Source of the DNA: CAZGSG01 sp964528095
GTDB lineage: Bacteria > Bacteroidota > Bacteroidia > Chitinophagales > Chitinophagaceae
Assembly: GCA_964528095.1 (NCBI GenBank)
Contig: CAZGSG010000029.1
Coordinates: forward strand, 1 to 28,677
Length of the DNA stretch: 28,677 bases
Direction of reading: 5' to 3'
In this document: in pieces, positions 12,399 to 21,033 of the stretch
Position numbering within the stretch: the stretch's first letter is position 1
Layout: the number at the start of each line of letters is the position of its first letter
Notes under the pieces: model-generated
Database searches by the model: none
The model's input: only the letters and a program-made list of their open reading frames with translations
Told to the model about the DNA's origin: nothing
Translations under genes and position numbers: made by a program

Positions 12399-12794
12399 AT
12401 GACAGTAGTAGACCGGTTATTTAAATACCTGAAATATAAAAACCTGAATGCCCGCAATTTCGAGCAGGCCTGCAAAGTGGCCAATGGCTATCTTAAAAAG
12501 CAACAAAAAGGCAAGGGCTCAATCGGGTCGGATATTATTGAACGCATTCATAAGCAATATTTCGATCTGAATATACTATGGCTATTGTCTGGCAAGGGCG
12601 ATATGCTTGGCGAAGACCCCAATGCGAATAATACAAAAGCGGAAGAGCATGCACCCCTTTATACTACAGAGGAAAAAATAAAGCTATTGTCTGAGCGTAT
12701 CAGTATGCTTGAAGCGGCGCTGGCCGATAAGGAAAAGATCATTGCCCTGCTTGAAGCGGAGATAGTTAATTCAAAATTTAAAAGTAAAAATTAA
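12399..12794 (+). CDS. Small helix-turn-helix-like regulator with coiled coil
   Basis: A 131-residue protein. The N-terminal domain (1-75: MTVVDRLFKYLKYKNLNARNFEQA ... IERIHKQYFDLNILWLLSGKG) has the organisation of short phage-repressor-like or XRE-type regulators common in Bacteroidota, where the second half reads LxxLWLLxGKGxM. Residues about 88-125 (EEKIKLLSERISMLEAALADKEKIIALLEAEI) are a clear leucine-heptad coiled coil, presumably for dimerisation. I chose the ATG at 12399 because earlier in-frame codons lie inside the operator dyad. The last codons (SKFKSKN) and the stop are part of a long inverted repeat. Confidence 0.8.
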   Translation: MTVVDRLFKYLKYKNLNARNFEQACKVANGYLKKQQKGKGSIGSDIIERIHKQYFDLNILWLLSGKGDMLGEDPNANNTKAEEHAPLYTTEEKIKLLSERISMLEAALADKEKIIALLEAEIVNSKFKSKN

Positions 12795-12944
12795 AAAATA
12801 GCCTCTGGAGATAGGGACGGTTTTTGAATTCATTGCAATGTACTATCAATAAATCCGATACAATGTATAAGCGGAAAAATGCAATTCCGGGATGCAAGAC
12901 CAGTTTAAGGACATTATTTTTTAATTTTTACTTTTGAATTTTGA
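12770..12944. repeat. 31-bp inverted repeat with 113-base loop
   Basis: Left arm 12770-12800 and right arm 12914-12944 are complementary over 31 bases with one wobble-type difference; both are AT-rich (core AAAAGTAAAAATTAAAAAAT). The left arm encodes the last residues and the stop of the small regulator. The right arm lies 19 bases before the end of the convergent acyltransferase gene. The loop contains no reading frame of note. Confidence 0.85.
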
Positions 12945-12962
12945 ATTTTGCATTTACCCCGG

Positions 12963-14147
12963 CTATACTTTTATATAAATCTTCCTCTTATCCATCCAGT
13001 AACAAATGGCCCACATAAAGGTGATCACACAAAGTGCATATAGTAACGAGCCGAGTTTAGGATCGCCGGGTACGTTCACCAATAACTTAGTATAGAGAAA
13101 ATTCCAGGGATTCACTCCATTTCCCAACTTGATCAGTCCAAGTCCCTTTGGTAAAAATGCGCTCAATGCAAAAACGAATAGCGCGTTTTTCCCAAACACG
13201 GTAAAGAATTGACTAAGCCAGCCCCTTGCGTTCTTTATTTCGATCATATAGATCATTGTGGCAATAGTAATAGTGGCCAATCCTGCGGTATATACAGTGA
13301 AAGAGCTTGTCCAGATCTTTTTATTAATAGGGAAAAGCATGTCCCAGCAAAAACCGGTCACGATTAATGCAACACCGGTTATGAACAGACCTGTAAGCAT
13401 AGGGTAGAGATTGGCAGTTGCGGGCGCATTTTCAAGACCAGGCTGTGGTATTCTGCTTTTTTTCTGTATATAATCTCCGATCAGGTAACCAAAAATGACC
13501 TCGGTTATGGCAGGCAGGGTACTCACAAATCCTTCAGGGTCAAATGGCACTCCCTCGCCTTTATACATATGTGCCACACCCAATAATTTTTTATCGATAT
13601 CGGTTCCGAACCAGCCTGCGAGACTATATGGGTCAGCGGGATTTGCAGCATAACATAAGATCCAGTAGACCAGCAAAAGGAGGAGGCCCGCATAAAAAGC
13701 TTTGCGGAGTTTGAGGTAGTAGATGATAACGGAAGCGAAGAAATAACAAAGAGCGATCCGTTGTAAAACGCCTAAGATCCTGACACCGCTCAGCGGATTG
13801 TTTGGATCTGTCCAGGGCCGGAAAACGAGGCTGCCATCCGCCCATTTTACAAAAGGCCACCAATTGAGAAACAGGCCGATCAGGAAAATAAGGGCTGTTC
13901 TTTTAATCACTTTTCGCCAGAAAGCCGCGTCGCCACCTGCTTCCAACCGGGGCATTACAAAAGCCATTGCATTGCCTACAGCAAATAAAAAGAAAGGGAA
14001 AACAAGATCTGTAGGAGTGAGGCCATGCCAGGGAGCGTGTTCCAGCGGCGCATAGATATGTCCCCAGCTACCTGGATTATTTACCAGGATCATGAGGCAG
14101 ACGGTAGCGCCACGAAAAACATCAAGTGAATAGAATCGTTGGTTCAC
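12963..14147 (-). CDS. DUF5009/HGSNAT-like membrane acyltransferase
   Basis: A 394-residue polytopic protein related to heparan-alpha-glucosaminide N-acetyltransferase (HGSNAT) and DUF5009 proteins. The N-terminus RFYSLDVFRGATVCLMILVNN and the following SWGHIYAPLEHAPWHGLTPTDLVFPFFLF are the family hallmark, including the conserved His in the first periplasmic loop. About ten hydrophobic segments follow to the C-terminus, which ends in a basic tail (YWMDKRKIYIKV). Family members move acetyl groups from cytoplasmic acetyl-CoA to extracytoplasmic sugars. It is divergent from the polysaccharide cluster, so a part in surface-sugar acetylation is possible, though no shared operon links them. Confidence 0.9.
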   Translation of the reverse strand: MNQRFYSLDVFRGATVCLMILVNNPGSWGHIYAPLEHAPWHGLTPTDLVFPFFLFAVGNAMAFVMPRLEAGGDAAFWRKVIKRTALIFLIGLFLNWWPFVKWADGSLVFRPWTDPNNPLSGVRILGVLQRIALCYFFASVIIYYLKLRKAFYAGLLLLLVYWILCYAANPADPYSLAGWFGTDIDKKLLGVAHMYKGEGVPFDPEGFVSTLPAITEVIFGYLIGDYIQKKSRIPQPGLENAPATANLYPMLTGLFITGVALIVTGFCWDMLFPINKKIWTSSFTVYTAGLATITIATMIYMIEIKNARGWLSQFFTVFGKNALFVFALSAFLPKGLGLIKLGNGVNPWNFLYTKLLVNVPGDPKLGSLLYALCVITFMWAICYWMDKRKIYIKV

Positions 14148-14180
14148 AAGAAAGTATTTTGGTTGCTAAATGTAGTGAAT

Positions 14181-14323
14181 AACTAAGAGGATAAAAGAGA
14201 AAAGAAGGTAAAAGAGTTAGGCCTATCATAACAGAAGTTGCTGCTTAATATGCGAAACATTCGTGGATATACAACCCGAAGAAGGGCTCTCTTCAACCCT
14301 TTTTCTCTTTTATCCTCTTAGTT
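14181..14323. repeat. 23-bp inverted repeat with 97-base loop
   Basis: AACTAAGAGGATAAAAGAGA.. (14181-14203) and its exact complement (14301-14323) form a 23-bp perfect arm pair, with weaker pairing continuing inward. The arm resembles that of the repeat at 8985-9073 (CTAAGAG followed by purine-rich AAAGA tracts). It fills most of the gap between two divergent genes. Confidence 0.85.
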
Positions 14324-14342
14324 AATTGTATTATTTTGCAAC

Positions 14343-14924
14343 ATGCCCCAAGAATCATTTTTTGCCCATCCTACCGCTGTGATCGACCCGGGAGCAACGA
14401 TTGGCACCGGAACCAGGATATGGCATTTTTGTCACCTGATGCCTTTAGCTGTTGTCGGTAGCAACTGTATCCTGGGCCAGAATGTATATATAGACAACAA
14501 TGTTGTTATTGGAAATGGGGTGAAGATCCAGAACAATGTATCCGTGTACACAGGAGTGACTATCGAAGATGATGTATTTCTTGGCCCATCAATGGTCTTT
14601 ACAAATGTGATCAATCCGCGCAGTTTTATAGAGCGAAAAAATGAATTTAAAAAAACCCTGTTGCGCAAGGGATGCAGTATTGGTGCAAATGCCACACTGC
14701 TTTGCGGAGTTGAGATCGGTTCTTACGCAATGATCGGCGCGGGCACCGTAGTGGTAAGTACTGTACCTGCTTATGGATTGGTGCTGGGTAATCCGGGTCG
14801 CCGGGTGGGCTGGATCAGCGAGGCGGGCAGCACACTTAGCTTCACTATCGACGGTTGGGCAGTATGTGAAATAAGCGGCAAAAAATACCGGCTGGAAAAT
14901 GAAATGGTCTTCCCCGTTTTGTGA
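14343..14924 (+). CDS. WbpD/WlbB-like sugar N-acetyltransferase
   Basis: A 193-residue left-handed beta-helix acyltransferase built from hexapeptide repeats (HPTAVIDPGATIGTGTRIW, GSNCILGQNVYIDNNVVIGNG, GVTIEDDVFLGP). The segment TNVINPRSFIERKNEF, followed by KGCSIGANATLLCGVEIGSYAMIGAGTVV, is typical of enzymes that acetylate UDP-2-acetamido-3-amino-hexuronates (WbpD/WlbB). His30 in RIWHFCH is the likely catalytic base. The product would be a di-N-acetylated sugar nucleotide for surface polysaccharide. It precedes the main cluster by 173 bases with a separate promoter between, so it may be an upstream unit. Confidence 0.88.
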   Translation: MPQESFFAHPTAVIDPGATIGTGTRIWHFCHLMPLAVVGSNCILGQNVYIDNNVVIGNGVKIQNNVSVYTGVTIEDDVFLGPSMVFTNVINPRSFIERKNEFKKTLLRKGCSIGANATLLCGVEIGSYAMIGAGTVVVSTVPAYGLVLGNPGRRVGWISEAGSTLSFTIDGWAVCEISGKKYRLENEMVFPVL

Positions 14925-15015
14925 CTGATTTTCCCGGTTTTTCCGCATCTTAACCCCCTGCTCTCAGTTATCAACTCATGGGGACAAATCCTTCAGAATC
15001 TGCCCATTTTATTGC

Positions 15016-15044
15016 TTTGCCAGTCCCAATTCCCATTATATTTG
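15016..15044 (+). promoter_or_regulatory. Promoter of the polysaccharide cluster
   Basis: TTTG (15016-15019), a 17-base spacer, and TATATTTG (15037-15044), which matches the Bacteroidota -7 consensus TAnnTTTG exactly. Initiation near 15051 leaves a leader of about 47 bases before the NusG-like gene, the first gene of the cluster. Confidence 0.75.
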
Positions 15045-15097
15045 CAGCCAAATAACTAACAGATCATCAAAATCTTATTGGTCTGATCGTACCGGTC

Positions 15098-15649
15098 ATG
15101 CAAAAAAAACCTGTGACTGAGGTGGCGAAGCCATCTAAAAATTTATCGGGGATGCGAAAGTGGTTAGCTGTTTATAGCCGGCCGCGATGGGAAAAAAAGG
15201 TAAACCAGCTTCTGGCAGAAAAGGGTTTTGAAAGCTATTGTCCCCTAAACAAAATCCGAAGGAAATGGAGTGATCGGGTGAAGCTGGTAGAAGAACCTCT
15301 TTTTAAGTCCTATATATTTGTCAAAGTGACTGAAGAAGACCGGACTGCCGTTCGCATGACGCCTGGTGTAGTGAATTTTGTATACTGGGACGGTAAGCCG
15401 GCAGTGATCAAAGAAAAGGAAATCAATGCGATCCGGCGTTTCTTGAATGAATATGAGAACGTAGCAGTAGAGTCTCTCGATCTGCGTCTTCGTCAGCGGG
15501 TTAAAATAACTACAGGTCCATTGATGGACCAGGAAGGCGAAGTGTTGAGTGTACGGCACAAAACAGTGAAAGTAGCTATTGATAGTCTGGGATATGTGCT
15601 GGTGGCACATATTGATAGAAGTAGATTAACTTCGGCGCGCCCTCATTGA
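15098..15649 (+). CDS. UpxY-type NusG paralogue (antiterminator)
   Basis: A 183-residue specialised NusG. The NGN domain spans about 24-115 (KWLAVYSRPRWEKKVNQLLAEKGFESYCP, EEPLFKSYIFVKV), and the KOW motif follows (RQRVKITTGPLMDQEGEVLSV, about 130-160). Paralogues of this type (UpxY, LoaP, RfaH) bind RNA polymerase at one operon and let it read through long polysaccharide gene clusters. Its place as first gene behind the best promoter in the window fits control of the downstream operon. Start chosen at the first ATG after that promoter. Confidence 0.93.
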   Translation: MQKKPVTEVAKPSKNLSGMRKWLAVYSRPRWEKKVNQLLAEKGFESYCPLNKIRRKWSDRVKLVEEPLFKSYIFVKVTEEDRTAVRMTPGVVNFVYWDGKPAVIKEKEINAIRRFLNEYENVAVESLDLRLRQRVKITTGPLMDQEGEVLSVRHKTVKVAIDSLGYVLVAHIDRSRLTSARPH

Positions 15650-15691
15650 TTACTTAATGCATTTTTAAACCTTACTAATAAAGGTCATTTC

Positions 15692-16486
15692 ATGAAAGTT
15701 TTCCGTTTTTTATTATTGCTGGTTTTACCAATATACCTTATTTCCTGTGGCACCCAGCAGCAATTGCCCAACTACCTCGAAAACATAAAAGATACTACTG
15801 GTAAAGATGACCTGAAGATCCCGGAAATGCGGATACAGAAAAATGATCTTTTGTCTATACAGGTTTACAGCGCAAGTACCAGGCCTGATAAGTCAGATTT
15901 AATCTACAATCTCCCTTCTTCTGCACAGACGTCCGGCAACTCCATGGGTACCAGTTCGGGAACGAGCGGTTTTCTTGTAGACGCATATGGTAATATTGAA
16001 TACCCGCAAATAGGTTTATTGCATGCAGAAGGATTGACCAAACAACAGCTCGCGGATATGATAAAAATAAAGATCAATGAAAAGGATTCTGTGTTGACAA
16101 AGCCTTCTGTCATCATACGTTTTCAGAATCTCAAGATCACGGTACTTGGCGAAGTAAAAGCTCCGGGCGTTATTAATTTCCCCGGAGAAAGAGTTACAAT
16201 TCTTGAAGCAGTTGGTCTTGCAGGTGACGTTACAGAATATGGACTGAAAAATTCTGTCAGGGTAGTTCGTGAAAAAGACGGAAAAATAGAAACCGGTACT
16301 ATAGATCTTTCATCAAAAGATGTATTTGCCTCTCCTTATTATAATCTTATGCAGAACGATATCGTGTTGGTAGAGCCCTCAAAGAAAAAGGCCAAAAAGG
16401 CTGAGCAGGATGTGGTTTTACAAAGAGTCAGTTTTGGGCTAAGTATCGTTACAGCTATAGCGCTTCTGTATAATGTATTCAAATAA
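15692..16486 (+). CDS. Wza-like polysaccharide export lipoprotein
   Basis: A 264-residue outer-membrane lipoprotein of the polysaccharide export family. The signal peptide ends in lipobox LISC with Cys19. The export domain includes RIQKNDLLSIQVYS and, after a Gly/Ser-rich loop, FLVDAYGNIEYPQIGLLHAEGLTKQQLADMI. The SLBB domain follows (LKITVLGEVKAPGVINFPGERVTILEAVGLAGDVTEYG). A basic stretch (SKKKAKKAEQ) and a hydrophobic C-terminal segment (VSFGLSIVTAIALLYNVF) end the protein, suggesting a second membrane anchor common in Bacteroidota versions. It is 3 bases upstream of the Wzc-like gene, its usual partner. Confidence 0.95.
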   Translation: MKVFRFLLLLVLPIYLISCGTQQQLPNYLENIKDTTGKDDLKIPEMRIQKNDLLSIQVYSASTRPDKSDLIYNLPSSAQTSGNSMGTSSGTSGFLVDAYGNIEYPQIGLLHAEGLTKQQLADMIKIKINEKDSVLTKPSVIIRFQNLKITVLGEVKAPGVINFPGERVTILEAVGLAGDVTEYGLKNSVRVVREKDGKIETGTIDLSSKDVFASPYYNLMQNDIVLVEPSKKKAKKAEQDVVLQRVSFGLSIVTAIALLYNVFK

Positions 16487-16489
16487 AGC

Positions 16490-18922
16490 ATGCCTGTCAA
16501 TCCACAACCTAATTTAATGGAAGATCAGATCAGCAGTAATAAAAGTGAGCTCTGGAACCTGACTGTTAAAGATTTATTCTATAAGTATGTACGGTTCCTG
16601 CCGTTATTTTTACTATCGGTAGCATTTGCATTACTTATTGCATTCGCCTATTTGCGATATGCCACCAAGATATATAGCGCTGGCGGTACGCTACAGATAA
16701 GAACTGAGAAACAATCTGGTCAGGGTAACGATAAAGTGGAAGAACTGATCAGCGGGAACAACCGGAGCCAGGGGATACAGAATGAAATTGAAGTGCTGAA
16801 GTCAAGACCCTTAATGAGACGGGTAGTTGATCGGTTAAATCTTGAATATAGTTTTACCGCTAAAGGGAAGATCAAAGACTTCAATATATACAAACAAGGT
16901 GTTTTCCATCTTAAGACATTTGAAATAGTCGATCACGAAGGGGCATTCAGTATTAAAATCAAGTTTGTTGATGATTCCCATTTCAAAGTAAACAATGAGT
17001 CGGCCACCTTTACGTTTGGTGATATTTTTAAAAACCAGTACGGTGTTTTTTCTCTCGAAAAAAGAGGAGTTGCCGTTGCTGGATCTGAATTCGTAATCAG
17101 ACGCGATGCTCCGGAATCAATGGCCGCTGTTTATGCGTCTGCTATAAAAGTTCAGCCGAAAACCCCAGGTACAAGCATTCTTTCCCTGAGTATACTTGCA
17201 GACAACCCGATACTTGCAGCTGATATTATTAATACATTGATGATTCAATATGATTCACTGACTATTGAACAAAATAATTTTTCAACCGATCAGACAATGG
17301 CATTCATCAATGGCCGGCTGGATACACTCAAGAATGAACTGGATAGCTTGCGCATAATCGAATTGGATACAAGGCAAAAGGGAAAATTATTTGATATCGA
17401 TATTCAATCAGGCGAGTATTTTGACAATGTAAAGGAATCCAATAAATCCATTAGTGACCAGGAAATGAGAATCGGCATTGTGGATATGGTGAATGCATAT
17501 GTTGCCAGAAAAGAGTACCAGTATACATTGGTGCCTTCTTCACTTGGCCTTGAAGATCCTACCTTATTAGAGCTGGTAGGTGGTTATAATAAGGCGCAAT
17601 TGGAAAGACAGGCTTTGCTAAATGCAAATATTCCACCAGCTAATCCTGCTATTAAAGAGGCCGAAGGGATCATTGAAAAGCAACGCCAGAATCTTATTGA
17701 GAATTTAAGGAATATCAAACTATCCTATGCGGCAAACATTGGAACATTAAGAAGAAAAAGCCTGTCTGAGGAAAGTACGATTAGCCAGTTGCCTGCAAAA
17801 ATCAAAGACCTGGTAGAGATCCAGCGTCAGATCAGTACAAAAATGGCGCTGTATAACCTGCTTGAACAGAAAAAAGAAGAAGCCGCTATTTCACGGGCAT
17901 CTACTATTTCCAATTCCAAGATACTTGATAGGGCGCTGCCTTCGAGTATGCCTGTTAAGCCGAATAAAAGAACTATTCAGCTTATCGCTGTGCTTATCGG
18001 CATTGGGCTTCCCGCACTTATTATTTTTATGGGTGAGGTGTTGAATGATAAAGTCAGTACCCGTTATGATATTGAAAGAATAACACAAGCCCCCGTACTT
18101 GGCGAGATCGGGCATTCTTATTCTGAAGACGTATTGATTGTGAATAAGACAAGCCGCAGTATGGTGGCAGAGCAATTCAGGATCATACGATCGAACCTTC
18201 AATATGTAATGACCAAATCAGAAAGAGGGGTGATCCTGGTAACCTCTTCATTTAGCGGCGAAGGAAAATCATATATCAGCACAAATATCGGAGCGGTCAT
18301 TGCATTGACTGGTAAAAAGACGGTCATTCTTGAGTTTGATATTCGTAAGCCGAAAGTATTATCCGGTCTTCGTATGAATAAACAACGCCAGGGGATATCC
18401 AACTACCTGGTAGGCAGATCATCACTGGAAGAACTAATACTGCCGGTTCCAAATCAGGACAATCTTTTCGTGTTGCCCTGCGGACCAATACCGCCTAACC
18501 CTTCCGAACTCCTGCTGGGTCCGAAAGTAACGGAAATGTTCGAGTGGCTTCGCCGCAACTATGATATGGTCATCGTAGATACCGCTCCTGTCGGAATGGT
18601 AAGTGATGCCATGACGCTCGGAGAGTTTGCTGATTGTACAATGTATATTGTACGACAGGGGCATACGTTTAAAAAACAGGTTGCACTTATCGACGAACTA
18701 TATAAAGAAAGTAAACTGCCTAAAGTTTCCATTATTATCAATGATGTAAAAGTGAAACCAGGCTATGGTTATTATGGCTATGGACGTTACGGTTACGGTT
18801 ATGGATATGGCGGTAAAAAAGGCAGCACCTATTACACGGAAGAAACTCCGCCTCCGAATTTACTCGATCGTTTATTGAACAAGCTGGACTTCAGGAAGTG
18901 GTTCCGGCGCTCAAGCAAATAA
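16490..18922 (+). CDS. Wzc-like chain-length regulator and tyrosine kinase
   Basis: An 810-residue fusion of co-polymerase and BY-kinase. The N-terminal Wzz domain has a first membrane segment near 36-58 and a long periplasmic region with coiled coil (about 260-480); the second membrane segment is near 495-518. The cytoplasmic kinase has Walker A SSFSGEGKS (about 587-595), Walker A' VILEFDIRKPK (about 616-626) and Walker B MVIVDTAPVG (about 692-701). The C-terminal tail (about 756-782) is Tyr/Gly-rich (GYGYYGYGRYGYGYGYGG), the autophosphorylation cluster. With the Wza-like lipoprotein it forms the export machine; cycling of tail phosphorylation controls chain length. Confidence 0.96.
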   Translation: MPVNPQPNLMEDQISSNKSELWNLTVKDLFYKYVRFLPLFLLSVAFALLIAFAYLRYATKIYSAGGTLQIRTEKQSGQGNDKVEELISGNNRSQGIQNEIEVLKSRPLMRRVVDRLNLEYSFTAKGKIKDFNIYKQGVFHLKTFEIVDHEGAFSIKIKFVDDSHFKVNNESATFTFGDIFKNQYGVFSLEKRGVAVAGSEFVIRRDAPESMAAVYASAIKVQPKTPGTSILSLSILADNPILAADIINTLMIQYDSLTIEQNNFSTDQTMAFINGRLDTLKNELDSLRIIELDTRQKGKLFDIDIQSGEYFDNVKESNKSISDQEMRIGIVDMVNAYVARKEYQYTLVPSSLGLEDPTLLELVGGYNKAQLERQALLNANIPPANPAIKEAEGIIEKQRQNLIENLRNIKLSYAANIGTLRRKSLSEESTISQLPAKIKDLVEIQRQISTKMALYNLLEQKKEEAAISRASTISNSKILDRALPSSMPVKPNKRTIQLIAVLIGIGLPALIIFMGEVLNDKVSTRYDIERITQAPVLGEIGHSYSEDVLIVNKTSRSMVAEQFRIIRSNLQYVMTKSERGVILVTSSFSGEGKSYISTNIGAVIALTGKKTVILEFDIRKPKVLSGLRMNKQRQGISNYLVGRSSLEELILPVPNQDNLFVLPCGPIPPNPSELLLGPKVTEMFEWLRRNYDMVIVDTAPVGMVSDAMTLGEFADCTMYIVRQGHTFKKQVALIDELYKESKLPKVSIIINDVKVKPGYGYYGYGRYGYGYGYGGKKGSTYYTEETPPPNLLDRLLNKLDFRKWFRRSSK

Positions 18923-18936
18923 TACTATACCTTTTT

Positions 18937-19896
18937 ATGCGCATACTAGTTACCGGCGGCGCTGGTTTTATCGGGTCTAATCTTGTAGAGGCCTTATTGA
19001 AGCATGCAGATATCAACCAGGTGCGGGTGCTTGATAACCTGGCAACCGGCTCCATGCAAAACATAGCACCGTTTACCGAAGATCCAAAATTCCAGTTTAT
19101 TCAGGGCGATATCCGTGATTTTCAAACCTGCCTGGATGCTGCTGATGGTATGGACATAATAGATCACCAGGCCGCATTGGGTTCTGTGCCCCGCTCGATT
19201 GCAGACCCGCTGACGACCAACAACGTAAATATCACCGGAACACTAAATATTTTCACTGCCGCCAAAGAGAAAGGAATTAAACGTATAGTATATGCGGCAA
19301 GTTCCTCTACCTATGGCGATCATCCAGGCCTGCCTAAAGTAGAAGACATAATCGGTAATCCTCTCTCTCCCTATGCTGTTACAAAATATGTGAATGAGCT
19401 GTATGCAAAAGTTTATGCGAGTCTTTACGGCATAGAGTTTATTGGCTTACGATACTTTAATATTTTTGGTCCACGTCAAAATCCGCAGGGCCCTTATGCG
19501 GCAGTGATCCCGCTCTTCGTAAAAGCGCTGATTGAAAACAAATCACCGGTCATCAACGGAGATGGCAGCCATAGCCGTGATTTTACATTTGTTGCCAATG
19601 CGGTACAGGCAAATATTGCAGCTATGTTTGCAAAAGAACAGCAGGCTGTAAACCAGGTATACAATATAGCCTGTGGTGAACAAACTTCGCTGCTGGAACT
19701 GTATGATGCGCTGAAAGAACAGGCGGGTAGCTCTTTGCAACCGGTACATGGACCGGATAGAAAAGGAGATGTAAAACATAGCCTCGCGGATATTTCCAAA
19801 GCAAAAACGTTAATAGGCTATTTACCTAATATATCTGTACAAAAAGGGTTGGAACTTACATTCAACTGGTACAAGAATAATCCCGGAAGATTGTAA
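18937..19896 (+). CDS. NAD-dependent nucleotide-sugar 4-epimerase
   Basis: A 319-residue extended short-chain dehydrogenase. The Rossmann motif is GGAGFIGSN (7-15), the catalytic Ser/Thr region SSSTYGDHP (122-130), and the Tyr-x3-Lys pair YAVTK (146-150). The substrate-side motif NIFGPRQNPQGPYAAVIP is typical of UDP-GlcNAc/UDP-GalNAc or UDP-uronate 4-epimerases of the WbpP/TviC group. I start at the ATG at 18937, giving the usual MRILVTGGAGFIG opening; an upstream frame extension would overlap the kinase gene. It supplies an epimerised UDP-sugar. Confidence 0.92.
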   Translation: MRILVTGGAGFIGSNLVEALLKHADINQVRVLDNLATGSMQNIAPFTEDPKFQFIQGDIRDFQTCLDAADGMDIIDHQAALGSVPRSIADPLTTNNVNITGTLNIFTAAKEKGIKRIVYAASSSTYGDHPGLPKVEDIIGNPLSPYAVTKYVNELYAKVYASLYGIEFIGLRYFNIFGPRQNPQGPYAAVIPLFVKALIENKSPVINGDGSHSRDFTFVANAVQANIAAMFAKEQQAVNQVYNIACGEQTSLLELYDALKEQAGSSLQPVHGPDRKGDVKHSLADISKAKTLIGYLPNISVQKGLELTFNWYKNNPGRL

Positions 19897-19940
19897 ACAC
19901 GGATCCTGGTTTTCCTTATTCTTAAACAAACTATTTATCG

Positions 19941-20993
19941 TTGTCAAAAACAATTATTATTACAGGCGGAGCCGGATTTATCGGATCGCATGTTGTCCGG
20001 CTGTTTGTATTAAAATATCCCGGTTATAAAATCGTCAACCTGGATGCGCTCACTTATGCGGGCAATCTTGAAAACCTGAGTGATATCGAACATAGCGCTA
20101 ACTATTTTTTCGAAAAGGCCGATATTCTCAATGTTGAAGCGCTCGAACGTATTTTCTCTTTTCACAAGCCTGACGCGGTCATTCACCTGGCTGCAGAAAG
20201 TCATGTGGACAGATCAATTGTTTCTCCACTCGATTTTGTGTATACAAATGTGATAGGCACGGTCAATCTGCTCAACACCGCCAAACAGTTTTGGAAAGAC
20301 GATGTAGCAGGGAAAAGATTTTATCACGTATCTACGGATGAAGTGTATGGCGCCCTGGGTAATACCGGTTTTTTTACAGAGGAAACAAAATATGATCCGC
20401 ATTCACCGTACAGCGCGTCAAAAGCAGCCAGCGATCATTTTGTGCGGGCTTATGCAGATACCTATGAGCTGCCAACTGTTATAAGTAACTGTTCCAATAA
20501 TTACGGACCTAATCATTTCCCGGAAAAACTGATTCCTTTATTTATCAATAATGTAATTCAGAAAAAGCCCTTGCCTGTATATGGCGATGGTTTGTATACA
20601 AGAGATTGGTTATTCGTAAAAGATCATGCTACGGCGATCGATAAAGTATTTCATTATGGAGAAAACCACGCTACTTATAATATCGGCGGCTTTAACGAAT
20701 GGAAGAATATTGATCTCGTAAAGCTTTTATGTAAACTTATGGATGAAAAACTGGGTAATCCTGTTGGCACAAGCGAGCAACTAATTACTTATGTAAAGGA
20801 CAGGCCAGGTCACGACCGACGTTATGCTATTGATGCTACAAAAATCAATAAAGAGCTTGGATGGGAGCCTTCTGTAACATTTGAAGAAGGATTAAAGCTG
20901 ACCATTGACTGGTATTTTGATAATACTGAATGGTTGAAACATGTAACAAGCGGCGCTTATCAACAGTATTATGAAAAGCAATACGGTAAGTAA
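19941..20993 (+). CDS. rfbB: dTDP-glucose 4,6-dehydratase
   Basis: A 350-residue RfbB. NAD-binding GGAGFIGSH (8-16), active-site STDEVYG (about 132-138) including the Asp-Glu pair of dehydratases, YSASKAASDH (157-166) with catalytic Tyr and Lys, and NNYGPNHFPEKLIPL, which binds the nucleotide. It converts dTDP-glucose to dTDP-4-keto-6-deoxyglucose, the precursor of rhamnose and many amino-deoxy sugars. Start is TTG at 19941; no ATG offers the full nucleotide-binding motif. rfbA follows after 40 bases; rfbC and rfbD are not in the window. Confidence 0.96.
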   Translation: MSKTIIITGGAGFIGSHVVRLFVLKYPGYKIVNLDALTYAGNLENLSDIEHSANYFFEKADILNVEALERIFSFHKPDAVIHLAAESHVDRSIVSPLDFVYTNVIGTVNLLNTAKQFWKDDVAGKRFYHVSTDEVYGALGNTGFFTEETKYDPHSPYSASKAASDHFVRAYADTYELPTVISNCSNNYGPNHFPEKLIPLFINNVIQKKPLPVYGDGLYTRDWLFVKDHATAIDKVFHYGENHATYNIGGFNEWKNIDLVKLLCKLMDEKLGNPVGTSEQLITYVKDRPGHDRRYAIDATKINKELGWEPSVTFEEGLKLTIDWYFDNTEWLKHVTSGAYQQYYEKQYGK

Positions 20994-21033
20994 ATAACGG
21001 TATAAAATTAAATCCTGTTCCAGGAGTCAAACT

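Noticed and set aside
18898..18936. Extended N-terminus of the epimerase overlapping the kinase gene
   Set aside because: The Rossmann motif expects MRILVTGG at the start, provided by the ATG at 18937.
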